From contig JAEUWY010000002.1 of assembly GCA_022059125.1 (NCBI GenBank), positions 1,736,001-1,800,000 of the forward strand: a DNA stretch of 64,000 bases, in the 5' to 3' direction. Every line of letters starts with the position of its first letter. Position 1 is the stretch's first letter. The stretch is from Corynespora cassiicola (Eukaryota; Ascomycota; Dothideomycetes; Pleosporales; Corynesporascaceae). Below are positions 10,287-21,084 of the stretch, in pieces. Position numbers and translations under genes: made by a program. The notes under the pieces are model-generated. The model was not told the DNA's origin, did no database searches, and saw only the letters and a list, made by a program, of their open reading frames with translations.

Positions 10287-12249
10287 TCAGCGAATGACGC
10301 CCCATTTCTCCATGTTACTGAGGCCTCCGAGGCGCTCCTTCTTCTTGAATGCATTCCAGAAGCGGAGTGTCTCGTCGCCAGCTCCAGTCACAATGACCTG
10401 GCCGTCGGGACTCATGGCCAGATATAACACACGGTAGGTATGGCCGGTCAAGGCCACAACTTGCTGCATGCTAGGGTATTTCCAGACAATGATCTGGTTC
10501 TGGCTGTATCCATGGGTGGAGACGATCTCATTGCTGTTTTTAGACCAGGCTAGGTTGCAGACCTGACTGCCCGTGTCGAGGCTGTTGATGAGATTGGCCG
10601 GTGCTGTGGGCGAAGTGGGGACTTCGTCCGCACCAGCGGGAGCAGCTGCAGATGAAGCAGCGGCCAAAGAGGAGGCCGAAGGTCCGTTGCTGGAGATGAG
10701 TGTGTTCCAGAATTTGATAGTTCGATCGGCCGTACCACCTCCACTAGCAAGGAGCCCGCGCTGGTGTGGACTCCAGGCGATGGCTTTGACGGCTGCTTGG
10801 TGTTCGCTCCACTTGAAAGTGGGCTCGGCATTCAGCTTATCCCAGACCATGAGTTTGTTGTCGTTACCGCCAGAGGCCAGCTGCTGATCTTCGGTGTTCC
10901 ATTTGAGGCCGCAGACCTCCTGCTTATGGCCGACGAGCTTGGCAGTCCACATATCGGGCTGGCGGACGTCGCGGTGGTAGATGAGGCGGTCCCTTGAGCC
11001 TGACGTGAGGATGTGCTCGTTCCAAGCAAGGGCTCCAACGCGAGCAGTGTGGCCTGTCATGGTTCGCAGGCGGCGCTGTGACACAGCATCCCAGATCTGC
11101 ACAAAGCCCCGATTAGTACCAATAGCAAGATGTGATCCTCGCTGGATCCAATTAACGCTCGTGACTGTGTCGTCGGGAAGTTCGCAAAGTTTGGTCACGC
11201 GGCCGGAGCTGGAATTCCACATGTATACGCATGATCCTAGGCCAACACCGAGCAGATTCTGCGAGCCCCAATCAACAAGATTAAGATAAAAGTCATCAGC
11301 GAGATCAGGGGCGTCCAGAACCTTGTAGGGCACCTTGGAGACGGCACGGGGCTGTTTTTGCGGGCTAAGGAGCATGCGCTGACTGCTATATTTGATTGGT
11401 GATAGACTGTACAGTTCTGACTGGGTGTCTAGGTTAATACCACGCCGACTCGAGGGGGTGCGTGAGGTCGGAGTTGGTTGGCCGGAGTAGCTGCTGTGGC
11501 GAGGAGACTGGTAAGAGAATAGGTTCTTGTGCGGCGTTGATGGAGTCAAAGTGGGAGCGGGGAGAGTGGCCGTGGTTCGTCCTGGAGGAGTATGAGAGCG
11601 TCCAGAACTGCGCATGATAGCACTCTCATTCGGGGTCAGACGCTGGGGCATGGCCTGGGGCACCGTCGACTCAAACATCTCCTGACGGAGCACGGCCGAG
11701 TAGGTGCGGTTTGCCTCCTCGGCTGGAACGGGGTTAGCAGGCATTCACACAAACATTACATGGCTGGACATACTCTTCTGGAAGTGCAATTCATTGTGAG
11801 GCGTGCGCCGCGAAGAGCGCGAGGGCGTTGCAGGCGAGCCTTCCTCATGTAGGAGGGAGTAGCTGGCGTGCAAGTCCTGGCCTGCACGATTCGGGATGAA
11901 ACTAGAGAAGTCGTATCAGTCAATGGTCCCGCAGGCCTCGAGGCGCATTCCGAGGTGAGACTTACCGATCGCCATAGATCTTGGGTCGCTTGCGGGAGGG
12001 ACTCGCGGTCGGGGTCCGTTCCCGTACTCGGCCGGCCTGTTCGAACTGCTCCAGCGCTCTGCTCAGCGCAGAGGGATCGATGGGCTCGGAGCCCTTATCG
12101 AGCGGATTCACAAAGTCGGCCTGGTGACGCTTGTGGGAGGCGGTCGGAGGAGTCTTGGTGTCGGGCGGAGATAGCAGCGTCGGCGTCTGGATGCCCTCGG
12201 CGGCGCGCTCGCCTGAGGCGGCTGCGACATCGATGTCGTCGGTGGCCAT
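10287..12249 (-). CDS. CDH1: APC/C activator Cdh1 (fizzy-related, WD40)
   Basis: Complement of 11966-12249, 11774-11901 and 10287-11722, 615 aa. Cdh1 binds the anaphase-promoting complex and recruits D-box and KEN-box substrates for ubiquitylation in late mitosis and G1. The C-box DRFIPNR (residues 94-100) is rebuilt exactly across intron 1, with GDR before and FIPNR after. The Cdh1-specific linker LLSPQKQPRAVSKVPYKVL and DAPDLADDFYLNLVDW lead into seven WD40 blades, for example VWDKLNAEP and IKFWNTLI. The protein ends with the Ile-Arg tail (GVIR) that docks on the APC/C. Many SP/TP sites in the N-terminal 280 residues fit CDK inhibition. An Ala/Ser-rich insert of about 30 residues lies inside one blade. 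The chosen start is ATG 12249; an in-frame ATG at 12282 would add 11 residues. It diverges from the aminopeptidase gene. Confidence 0.93.
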
Positions 12250-13204
12250 GGCGGGTCGGGGTTGCTGTCGGGTGGAGTGCAAGGGCGGCGGAGGTGCAGG
12301 GCGGAAAGATGGCGATATAGGGCAGTGGGCGCAACGGCGCGGTGAGAGCGGTCGCGCGGCGGTAAAGGTGAAGGTGAGAGCGGACTACAACGAGGCAGGC
12401 TGGTCTGTCGATGTGCCCACCAACCACTCCCAGACTCAAGCGCAGGGCAGGGAAATCAGCGGGTCGTTGTGCGCATCGGAGGGCGGCGCAGGGAAGCGTG
12501 GCGGCGGCGTTGCGGGGTGGTCGGGTTTGTTGTTGTGGTGTTGACGTCGGGGGTCGGTGGGTGGGAGGTAAGTTTGGGGGGTCGCTGGTCGCCGGGGTGG
12601 CAGGGAACGACGGGCAGCGAGAGGCAGGCAAGGAACGGGCGGTCAGAGAGCGGCCGACAAAGACACGAACGAAGGCATGCGCTGCAAACGGGCGACGGGC
12701 GACGGGGGGGAGGAGAGAACAGGTGCAGGGCACGAGCTCGCGGGAGGGAGTAGAGGGTGGGTACAGGTACGGGCAGGTAAACAACAGAAGAGGCTGGAGG
12801 GGGCTCGTCTCGTCACGTCCGCCGTTGTGGCCGTTGTTTGGCCTGGCTCTGGCTCTGTTGTGATGCTGCGGGCCTGGCGCGCGCCCCTCTCAGCCAATGG
12901 GCTGCGGTTGGCCCGGGCGCAAGCTGCACGCCGCCCACGGCAGCGGCAGCCAACTATCGGCCTCTCGTCCTTCCCCGCCTGTCAGCCCTCAGACGCTCCC
13001 GAGCCACCGAGCCATTCACGCTATCCCATGCGTGCCCAGCCCCCGCGAGCAACCACCTGCATGCTCTCGCTGCCTCGCCTGCTGCTGCTGCACTCCAGGC
13101 CGTCTCTCGTCCCCATCACCTCCACCTCCGCCGCCTTCTCCGCCACCGCGCCCGCCCACCCTCGTGTCTTGCTGTTGTCGTGTGCCCGCCGTGCCCTGCG
13201 AACC
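12250..13204. promoter_or_regulatory. Divergent promoter, CDH1 / aspartyl aminopeptidase
   Basis: This 955-base GC-rich spacer separates two divergent start codons. A CCAAT box lies near 12894-12898 (AGCCAATGGG context), with more pyrimidine-rich sequence toward the aminopeptidase start. Part of the right end (13028-13204) is open in frame with the aminopeptidase and may be coding leader. Promoter assignment is positional inference. Confidence 0.5.
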
Positions 13205-14949
13205 ATGTCCGCCAAACCCTCTCTCAAGGCCGCCGAGGACTTCCTGTCCTTTGTGAATGCCTCGCCCACCCGTACGTGCTTTTTCCCTGCCCACGCCCTC
13301 GCCCGCCCTCGTCCACTGACGCCCGCCAGCTTTCCACGCCGTCAAGTCGGCCAGAGAGCGCCTTGAAAAGGCCGGCTTCCAGCACATCAAGGTCAGTACT
13401 CGGCACGCCTCTTTATTCGAACCACTCCTGTAAGACGTCAAAACCTACGCTGCACACACTACGGTTGTGTAACTGGCCTCCCCGCTCTGCTGATTGGGAG
13501 GCTGTGTCGAGCAGGCTGGAGGCGTTGCACTGCAAGATCCCAGGCTAACGGCTATATCCACAGGAGCGGGACTCTTGGGCGTCCACTCTGCAGCCGGGCG
13601 GCAAGTACTTCCTCACCCGAAATGGCTCCTCAATCGTCGCATTCGCCATAGGAAAGAACTGGAGGGCCGGCAATCCTGTCGGCATGATCGGTGCCCACAC
13701 CGACTCGCCCTGCCTCCGCATCAAGCCAGTGTCGAAGCGCCAGAGCGATGGGTTCCTGCAGGTGGCATGCGAAACATACGGTGGTGGACTGTGGCACACC
13801 TGGTTTGACCGCGATCTCTCCATCGCCGGTCGCGCCATGGTCAAGGCCAAGGACGGGACCATCGTTCAGCGCCTGGTCAAGGTGGAGCGTCCCATTCTGC
13901 GCATCCCCACCCTCGCCATCCACCTGGACCGCCAGGAGAACTTCCAGTTCAACAAAGAGACTCAGCTGTTTCCCATTGCTGGCCTGGCTGCGGCCGAGCT
14001 GAACAGGCAGGGAAAGACTGAGGAGGCAAAGGAGGAGGACAAGAAGGACGGCCCATTTGAGCCGCTCGCGACACCATACCAGCGCCACCATTCCTACATT
14101 GTTGAGATCATTGCTGAGGAGGCAGGTGCTGACCCAAATGACATCCTTGATTTCGAAATGGTGCTTTACGATACCCAGAAATCCGCCATTGGCGGTCTGA
14201 ACAACGAACTCATCTTTTCGCCCCGCCTGGACAATCTGATGATGTCGTACTGCAGTGTCGAGGGCCTGATCAAGAGTCTTTCAGACCCTTCAGCCCTGGA
14301 AAAGGACTCGACCATCCGCTTGATCGCCCTCTTCGATCACGAGGAGATCGGAAGTCAGACGGCCCAGGGCGCCGATTCAAACCTTCTGCCGGCGGTCATC
14401 CGCCGCCTCTCTGTTCTGCCGGCATCTGAGTCAAACTCAGACAAGTCCTATGATAAGCTCGATGCTGACACCGCCACTGCCTATGAGCAGACTCTGGCGA
14501 CATCCTTCCTCATCTCAGCCGACATGGCTCACTCGGTCCACCCCAACTACCCAGCCAAGTATGAGTCGCAGCACCGCCCAGAGATGAACAAGGGTACCGT
14601 CATCAAGATCAACGCCAATGCTCGTTATGCTACAAACACCCCGGGTATAGTTCTGCTGCAGGAGGCTGCTCGCCGCGCGAAGAAGGCCTCGTCTAGCCTG
14701 TCATCCGCCAAGGAAGGTGTGCCGCTCCAGTTGTTCGTCGTCCGTAACGATTCGTCATGCGGTAGCACCATCGGTCCAATGCTGTCTGCTGCCATGGGTG
14801 CCCGTACGCTCGATCTCGGGAACCCTCAACTGAGCATGCACAGTATCCGCGAGACTGGTGGTGCCCATGATGTAGAGCATGCCGTCAACCTGTTTGAGAG
14901 TTTCTTTGAGAATTTCGAAGAGTTGGAGAAGAAGATCATCGTCGACTGA
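13205..14949 (+). CDS. APE4: Aspartyl aminopeptidase, peptidase family M18
   Basis: Exons 13205-13271, 13330-13391 and 13564-14949, 504 aa. A dinuclear zinc exopeptidase that removes N-terminal Asp or Glu, usually cytosolic or delivered to the vacuole. Metal and catalytic motifs visible: GAHTDSPCLRIKP (His about 88, catalytic Asp about 90), LFDHEEIGSQTAQGADS near 300 (Glu pair), SFLISADMAHSVHPNY (Asp ligand), and SMHSIRETGG near 469 (final His). GGGLWHTWFDRDLSIAG is the M18 oligomer-contact segment. Length matches eukaryotic DNPEP (about 480-510). The start MSAKPSLKAAEDFLSFVN is the family start. The frame upstream is open to ATG 13061 and ATG 13028 and encodes a leader rich in Arg, Ser and Leu without any acidic residue, so a longer mitochondrial form is possible. 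Confidence 0.93.
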
Positions 14950-15221
14950 CTAGAGCAGCCAAAACTGTAAATTGATCATGTTTAAAAGGACGTTTCCTTG
15001 ATAGAATGGGACAGCCTAGTATATAGATCTGAGTACCGTGTTGAGGGCCGTGCGGCCGTGTATCGGGGGTTGATCGGACCTATTCCGCACCCCACCCGGC
15101 TTGGCCGAGCACCCCACCAAGTAACTTCATACCTCCTCCCGTCTTCCGTCCCACTGCCTGCGACTGTGAACCCTGCCCATTTTTAGATTTACTTAGCCTT
15201 TGACTCTAGGACATCCTCACC
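14950..15221. other. Short intergenic spacer with promoter of HAD phosphatase
   Basis: These 272 bases hold the 3' UTR of the aminopeptidase and the promoter of the next co-oriented gene. A C/T-rich leader stands just before the ATG at 15222. Nothing else is seen. Confidence 0.4.
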
Positions 15222-16361
15222 ATGTCCCAGCCACAATACCTGACCGGCGACAAGGCCGGTATCGAAGAATTCCTCTCCCGCTTCGACGTGAGTCGCCAAT
15301 GACTCGATTCAAGATCTTTACTGACTCAGCCATGCCCAGGTCTTCCTTTTCGATTGCGATGGTCAGTCACACCTTGAACAGTGTCTCAGAGGGCGAAGAG
15401 CAGAAATGAACTCATCACTGACGGTGAAAGAAGGATAGGCGTCCTCTGGTCCGGAGATTATCTATTTCCCAATGTCCCAGAAACCCTGGAGATGTTGAGG
15501 AGCAAAGGTACGAAGCCCATGTACTTGCATTCCGTGCCCATGTCTGATATGTGCTAGGCAAGCAACTTGTCTTTGTAACGAACAATAGCACCAAGTCGCG
15601 TGCCGACTACAAGAAGAAGTTTGACAAGCTGGGCATACCTGCCGAAGTGGTTCGTCGCGGCGCAGTTCTTGCGGCCGATATCAGCTTACACTATCCAGGA
15701 CGAGGTTTTTGGATCATCATACAGCGCCGCTGTGTACATCGCCCGCATTCTCAAACTCCCCGCCCCCAAGAACAAAGTCTTCGTGCTCGGTGAGAGTGGC
15801 GTTGAGCAGGAGCTTGAGGCGGAAGGTGTCCCATACATTGGTGGTACGGACCCTGCATTCCGCCGGGATATCGAGCAAGATGATTTTACCAAGCTCGCTG
15901 ACGGGAGCGCTCTGGACCCTGATGTCGGAGTTGTCCTGACCGGCTTGGATTTCCACTCCACTTATCTCAAGATGGCAACGGCGCACCAATACCTCCAGCG
16001 TGGTGCTATATTCCTGGCAACCAACATTGACAGCACGCTCCCCATGGCGAAATCCCTTTTCCCAGGTGCCGGGTCATCGGGTGCCGGCCTGTCTAAAGCG
16101 ATAGGACGGGAGCCCTTGTCTTTGGGCAAGCCAAGCCAAGCCATGATGGATGCTGTTGAGGGCAAGTTTAAGTTTGACCGGAGCAGGACCTGCATGATTG
16201 GCGACAGGTTGAACACCGATATTCAGTTTGGCATTGACGGAAAGCTTGGTGGCACGCTCGCTGTCCTGACTGGCGTGAGCAAGAAGGAGGAATTTCTCGC
16301 CCAAGACGCGCAGACCGTGCCTTTGGCTTATGTCGATGCCTTGGGTGACTTGGTTGGTTGA
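15222..16361 (+). CDS. PHO13: HAD phosphatase, 4-nitrophenylphosphatase / phosphoglycolate phosphatase type
   Basis: Exons 15222-15287, 15340-15361, 15439-15507, 15558-15649 and 15699-16361, 303 aa. A cytosolic HAD-family phosphatase (PHO13/PGP) that clears toxic side products such as 2-phosphoglycolate. HAD motif I is VFLFDCDGVLW (nucleophile Asp and second Asp), split by an intron after the second Asp codon. Motif II is VFVTNNSTKSR. The cap domain contains IFGSSYSAAVY-like FGSSYSAAVYIARILKLP. Motif III/IV is in MIGDRLNTDIQFG near the C-terminus. Exon 2 is only 22 nt. The fourth intron uses a GTTCGT donor, supported because splicing restores PAEVDEVFGSSY and frame. It lies between two co-oriented housekeeping genes. 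Confidence 0.92.
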
Positions 16362-16662
16362 TACGCTTTTGCAGCCCGACACTGAACAGTAGCTGTTCAT
16401 GCATTGCATGTTTATAGAGGGGTATAGAAGTAGATCCAATAAGAAGCCGCTAGAATATGTCCCCTGTCATCTCGAAACGGGCGGGACCTCGGGGTGACGA
16501 CACGCAAAACGCGCTTGTTTCAGGAAAGGATTAGCGTAATTAGTCGCGCAACGCGAACCTCGACGCGACCGCGTGCCCAACTTTAACGAAAGTGCATCGC
16601 GCGCCTCTCCCACCAGCACAGCAGCACAACAGCACAGCAGCACAGCGACGGACCCCGCAACT
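16362..16662. promoter_or_regulatory. Promoter region of primase large subunit
   Basis: This 301-base spacer contains several ACGCG/CGCG sextets around 16500-16570 (for example AAACGCG and GACGCGACC). ACGCGT-like boxes are MBF (G1/S) sites in other fungi, which would suit a replication gene; the assignment is inference. A CAG/CAGCA-rich run (about 16613-16645) precedes the ATG. Confidence 0.4.
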
Positions 16663-18282
16663 ATGATTCGCCACGATTATTCTCGAGTCGACCCCAAGCG
16701 ACGAGCAAACATTGACCATAAAAAACGGCAGTTTGCCAAAGCAGAATTCCAGCAGCAGCACCATGACCACCGCCTCAATTTCTACACACTGCCCCCCACG
16801 GCAGAGATCACGCTTGAGGAGTTTGAAGTGTGGGCAATCAACCGTCTGAAGGGTATGACTCCTTGAGAAGTCTGATGTGTATTGGATAACTCTGATCCGG
16901 CTTTTTAGTCCTCTCCGAGCTGGAATCATGCAGCTTCCGCAACCGTAGCCCCGACGAGACCGCAGAATACATGAAGGGCATCCTGAACAAATATCTGCCC
17001 CTCCGCCCAAATTCTACCCGAAGCAAAGAGCTGCAGGAAGAGAGAAAAAAGGACCACTACTCCCACTTCATCCTTCGTCTCGCCTTTTCCGCCACCGAAG
17101 ATTTGCGCCGCCGATTTTCCAGGCTAGAGACGATGCTTTTCCGACTGCGATTCAGAGACGACGACATGGAAGAGAGGAAAGCGTTTGTCAGCAGTCTGAA
17201 CCTGGAATGGGAAGAGGTCACCGATGCAGAGAAGCGAGAGTTCCAGAGCGAGCTGTCGGCCGCAAGCCGCGGGAAGAAGGGCGAGAAGCAGGACTGGTTC
17301 AAGGTGGACTGGATACGCGTGCCCGAACTAGTCGAGCAGCGAAGAGTTTTTATCAAGAGGGGCAAGGCATACGTGCCACAAAAAGAACAGCAGAGTTTGG
17401 TGGTTGGAGAGTTTACAAAGCGACTAGATGAGGCGCTTGAGGTAGGTTTGGGATCAAAGTATCTGCCCCGATGGGTGCTAACTCATTCCTCAGCTCACCT
17501 CTCGAGCTCTTCCCCGTCTTGACGAAGACGATCGCCTATCACCCATTCTCGCCCATCTTTCCCAGTCCTTCACGGCTCCCGATGCCGCATACTCGTCTTC
17601 GGACGCCGACATCAACGGTTTATCCAGCATAAACGCTGCCTCGATTGACATATTATCCCAAAACTTCCCTCTGTGCATGCAAAATCTGCACATGACGCTG
17701 CGGGCAAACTCTCATTTGAAACATTATGGCCGTTTACAATACACTCTTTTCCTAAAGGGCATCGGCCTCAGCCTAGACGAATGTATCGTCTTCTGGCGCA
17801 GGAACTTCAAACTCATGACCGACGACAAGTTCCAAAAAGAATACAGGTACAACATCCGCCACGCGTACGGCGATGTGGGTGGCGATTCAAATCGCCGGGG
17901 CCGGGGCTACACGCCGTACTCTTGCCAGAAAATCCTCACCGAGCCACTTCCCGGGCCTGGCCAGGCACACGGGTGCCCATACCGCACGTTTACACAGGAC
18001 AATCTCACTTCGCTACTCCAGCGGACTGGCATCACCGATAGAGAGGTGCTCAAGGGTGTCAAGGAGGACGTGGCCAAGCAGAGATACCACGTTGCGTGCA
18101 ATAGGGTATTCGAGCATGCACACAAGAGAGAGATCAAGAAAGTCAAGGATGAGGGATCATGGAGTGCGACTGATTTAGACACCATTGTGCATCCAAACAC
18201 CTACTTTAAGCGGAGCTGGCTTTTGAAGCATCTCGGCGATGGCAACGCGGGGGTTGTCAACGGTGACAAGATGGAAGAGTAA
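16663..18282 (+). CDS. PRI2: DNA primase large subunit
   Basis: Exons 16663-16852, 16909-17441 and 17494-18282, 503 aa. The regulatory subunit of the Pol alpha-primase complex, which starts RNA-DNA primers at replication forks. The N-terminal helical half begins RLNFYTLPPTAEITLEEF, which is the primase-contact region, and continues with HFILRLAFSATEDLRRRF and WFKVDWIRVPELVEQRR. The C-terminal iron-sulphur domain shows its four cysteines: FPLCMQNLH (about 300), YSCQKIL (about 385), GCPYRTF (about 400) and ACNRVFEH (about 441), around LKHYGRLQYTLFLKGIGLSL and YNIRHAYG. Length agrees with the family (about 500-530). The start is the first ATG after the CAG-rich leader. It shares orientation with the upstream HAD phosphatase. 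Confidence 0.95.
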
Positions 18283-18619
18283 ACTTCTGCTTAGGATTTT
18301 AGGGAATGGATGGGTATGCATGATGAGTGCTGGATCGGAGTTTTTTTTTCCCCTTTGGAGGCATGGTCCTGGAGCTTACGAGGTCTTGACGAGGTAGTCT
18401 TTCCTTCCCAGGCGTTTAGCAGGTGGATCAAACAAGGCTCTGTAAAGTGCAGATTCCTTTTGCACATAATGAATTTTCCAACCTATACTTTTTTTTTCAC
18501 CGACACTTCACTCTGACCGACTCCAACCTCCCTCCCCCACCCATCCCCCCACCAACCCCAAAACAAACCCCAGAAAAAGCAAGGCAAAACAAAGAAAATC
18601 TTATCCCAGCCCCCTCCTC
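18283..18619. other. Convergent intergenic region
   Basis: This 337-base spacer holds the facing 3' UTRs of PRI2 and the cysteine-rich gene. It contains T-tracts (near 18343 and 18487) and a C/A-rich run at 18525-18600. No gene is seen. Confidence 0.4.
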
Positions 18620-19563
18620 CTAATGCGCCCAGACACACAATCCCGCACAATCCGCCCCATCATCTGCCAAATCACAATCATCCCTCGGATCATCAATGCA
18701 CTCCATACCCCCAGCACACGGGAACCCCGCAAAACCCCCGCACATCTTGTCCTCGACGCATATCCCATACCCATCGCACTCGATGCCGCACCCATCGTCG
18801 TACGGATCAGACATGCAAATGTAGCCATCTTTGCAGTGTATGTAACCCGCGCGCCCGCCGCCGCAGGGTGTGTGGAAGGGGGGTGGGGGCTTGGTGTGCG
18901 TGGGGCGGGCGGGGCGGGTCCGAGTCGTCAAGCTGGGTTTTGATGAAGGGGGAGGGGGAGGGGAAAGCAGGAGGGGGGTAGATTCAGGAGGGCAGGTCTG
19001 TTTTTCCGGGGGAGAAAGAGGGTTAGTTTGGTTGTTGGTGGGGGGAAAGGGGGGGGGCCTGGATGTACCTCGTAGGCGGGTGCTTCGCCGCCGCATTTTT
19101 CGTAGCAGGATTTTTTGGCGTTGTTGAGGCAGTAGCAGCTCGAGGGCCATACCATGGGGCACATTATCGTTTCGCATTCGCATGTGGTGGGGATTGGGGG
19201 TGTTGGGGTGAGTGTTGGGGCTGGGGGGCAGGTCTGTTGGGATGAGGTGGGTCAGTGTCTGGTTGTGTGGAATTGGCAGGGAAAAAGTGGGAGGTGGGCA
19301 GAGTGTAGATGGGGATACTGACGGTGAAGCTCGGGACGTATTCTGTGCAACGTTCTGCGCAGAGCTGTTCTCTGCGGTTTATGCAAGTGCACAGTTGCTA
19401 TGATGGAAGGTTAGTATCGAGAGCTCAGAATGGAGGGTTATGAATATGAACGTACCAGTTCATCATTACCGGGACATTTGACTTGAGGACACTGGCAAAG
19501 CTCTTGCGCGACTGTTGTGATTCCCAGCAGAGGGAAGAGTAATAGTGATAGAAGGGACTTCAT
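18620..19563 (-). CDS. Small secreted cysteine-rich protein with duplicated cysteine module
   Basis: Complement of 19456-19563, 19323-19397, 19069-19233 and 18620-18997, 241 aa with 28 cysteines. All three introns are phase 0. The N-terminus is a clear signal peptide (MKSLLSLLLFPLLGITTVAQ). Two modules with the pattern CxC-x5-C-P...CxC...C-x3-C follow. Module A (exons 1-2) starts LCQCPQVKCPG and module B (exon 3) starts TCECETIMCPM; each is followed by a TCPP motif opening the next exon. A Pro/Ser/Thr-rich linker (residues about 117-155) leads to a C-terminal domain with CGGGRAGYIHC, CMSDPYDDGCG, MCGGFAGFPCAGGMEC and DDPRDDC. The last motif recurs in fungal extracellular proteins as I remember them. 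No membrane anchor follows. Function is unknown; effector, inhibitor or wall protein are all possible. Small exons and Pro-rich shadows make this easy to miss. Confidence 0.82.
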
Positions 19564-21084
19564 CACTGATGATCAAATCCTGACTAGAGGGGTATGCAAA
19601 AGTCTGCTCTTAGCAAAAGAAACGAATCGAGGGTACCGATTTTTGAAGAGAAATAGTCGGTGGAAGGTACGAAGCGTTACCCATCTTTATATTATCACAG
19701 CCAACTGCCAAGTAGCGGTAAAGCATGCGTAGATTATCTCTATACAACCCTAACCTCACCACGCGAGTTACAATGGCTGGACCCCGTACTCGTCCACTAT
19801 CCCCACTCCGGTCAATTGACCCCAGGCCAGACCACCTCTGTGGTCTGAAGCCTGCAAGTGCCCTGTTCAGCTACCTTCCACTAGTCTGCGACGACTAGTC
19901 GCATTCCTCGGGGCGGGCTGCCGGAGCGGTCCAGGTAACCCAGTTGGTCGAGTATCCAGTACCAAGAAAGCCGACCAGAACGAGCAGCGGGGAAGAAAAT
20001 CGAGTCCCTCGGGTAGTGCAAGGTACAACCGTGATGCCGTAGTGTTTTTCCACTAAGAATAGTCCAGACAAGCTTTTTGCAGGTTGCGGCGATTGCACGC
20101 TAGCTGCTCGCATCCATATGGGGTTTGCGGGGCAACGGCTGCTGATCTTGTTCGTATCCAGGCACCAAGGCTCAGTCTTGCTGGCCAACATCGAAATTCT
20201 TTGCATGGGCGTCTCGGTTGGTAAAGGGCTTTGGTGGTGCTCTACCCGGTTAAGCCTGTCAAGACAATTTAAGTTGAACACTTAGATGGCCAAGAGCGTG
20301 GCAGCTATTGCGGCACCAGTTGTGGACGCATGAGGCGTGGCAGAATAGGCATTGCGGACCGGGTAATTGAAAATGGTGCAAATGACCATGAGTCTTTCTG
20401 TTCCTTGCTTCGCTTGCGCCTCGTACAACTCAAATGAAGGGGGCGTGTGTCTTCGGATGTGAGCAGCCGTATCAGACGGGAGCGTAGCACGAGATAGGAA
20501 TAAACGCCTATGCGAGTGGAATGCGATCCTCCGCGCGCACGTAAATCGCAGACGCAGGGTCCACCGGAACAAGCGTGACCATGCAGATGATCATGCAGCG
20601 GGACGAGTACAAGGTAGTATTGTGGGGCAAAGGGAATGCTTGCCCAGAGCACAACCTTTTCCCGTCCCACTCTAGCTCGAGTCAAGATGTTTTAGGACGT
20701 ACTCTTACATCATCCTTCGTGTCGCACAATATACTTTTCGTCTTGGTTGATGATAGATTGGCAAAGCGACCTCGAGCCACCTTCATCCGCTTAATATGAA
20801 GACAGGCTATTTTAAGAATGAGAATGTTAGCATTTACTTGTTCAGGCCAACGAGAAAACGATAAAAAGTCCACGAATGAGAAGATACGGTATAGGGAAGC
20901 AAGGGAGCAGAGAGGCTCTCCTTAAAAATTGAGTTGATTTGGTGTCATGATTCCAAAATGCTCCAATGCGAATGTTTCCCAATCGCCAAATCCCAATTCC
21001 TGATGCCTGAGGTATCCTTCAAAACAAAAACGCCATGCTCATGACCGGCTCTCCCAATGCATTCATTAGCTGATAATATACACA
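19564..21084. other. Intergenic region without supported gene
   Basis: These 1.5 kb must contain the promoter of the cysteine-rich gene and the 3' UTR of the RING gene. Minus-strand frames at 19895-20281 and 20305-20685 exist but have no signal peptide, domain or splice support. A mixed GC base composition without repeats is seen. Confidence 0.45.

Noticed and set aside
19895..20685. Candidate small minus-strand genes in the 19.6-21.1 kb gap
   Set aside because: Frames overlap without consistent splice sites, and neither has a signal peptide or domain.
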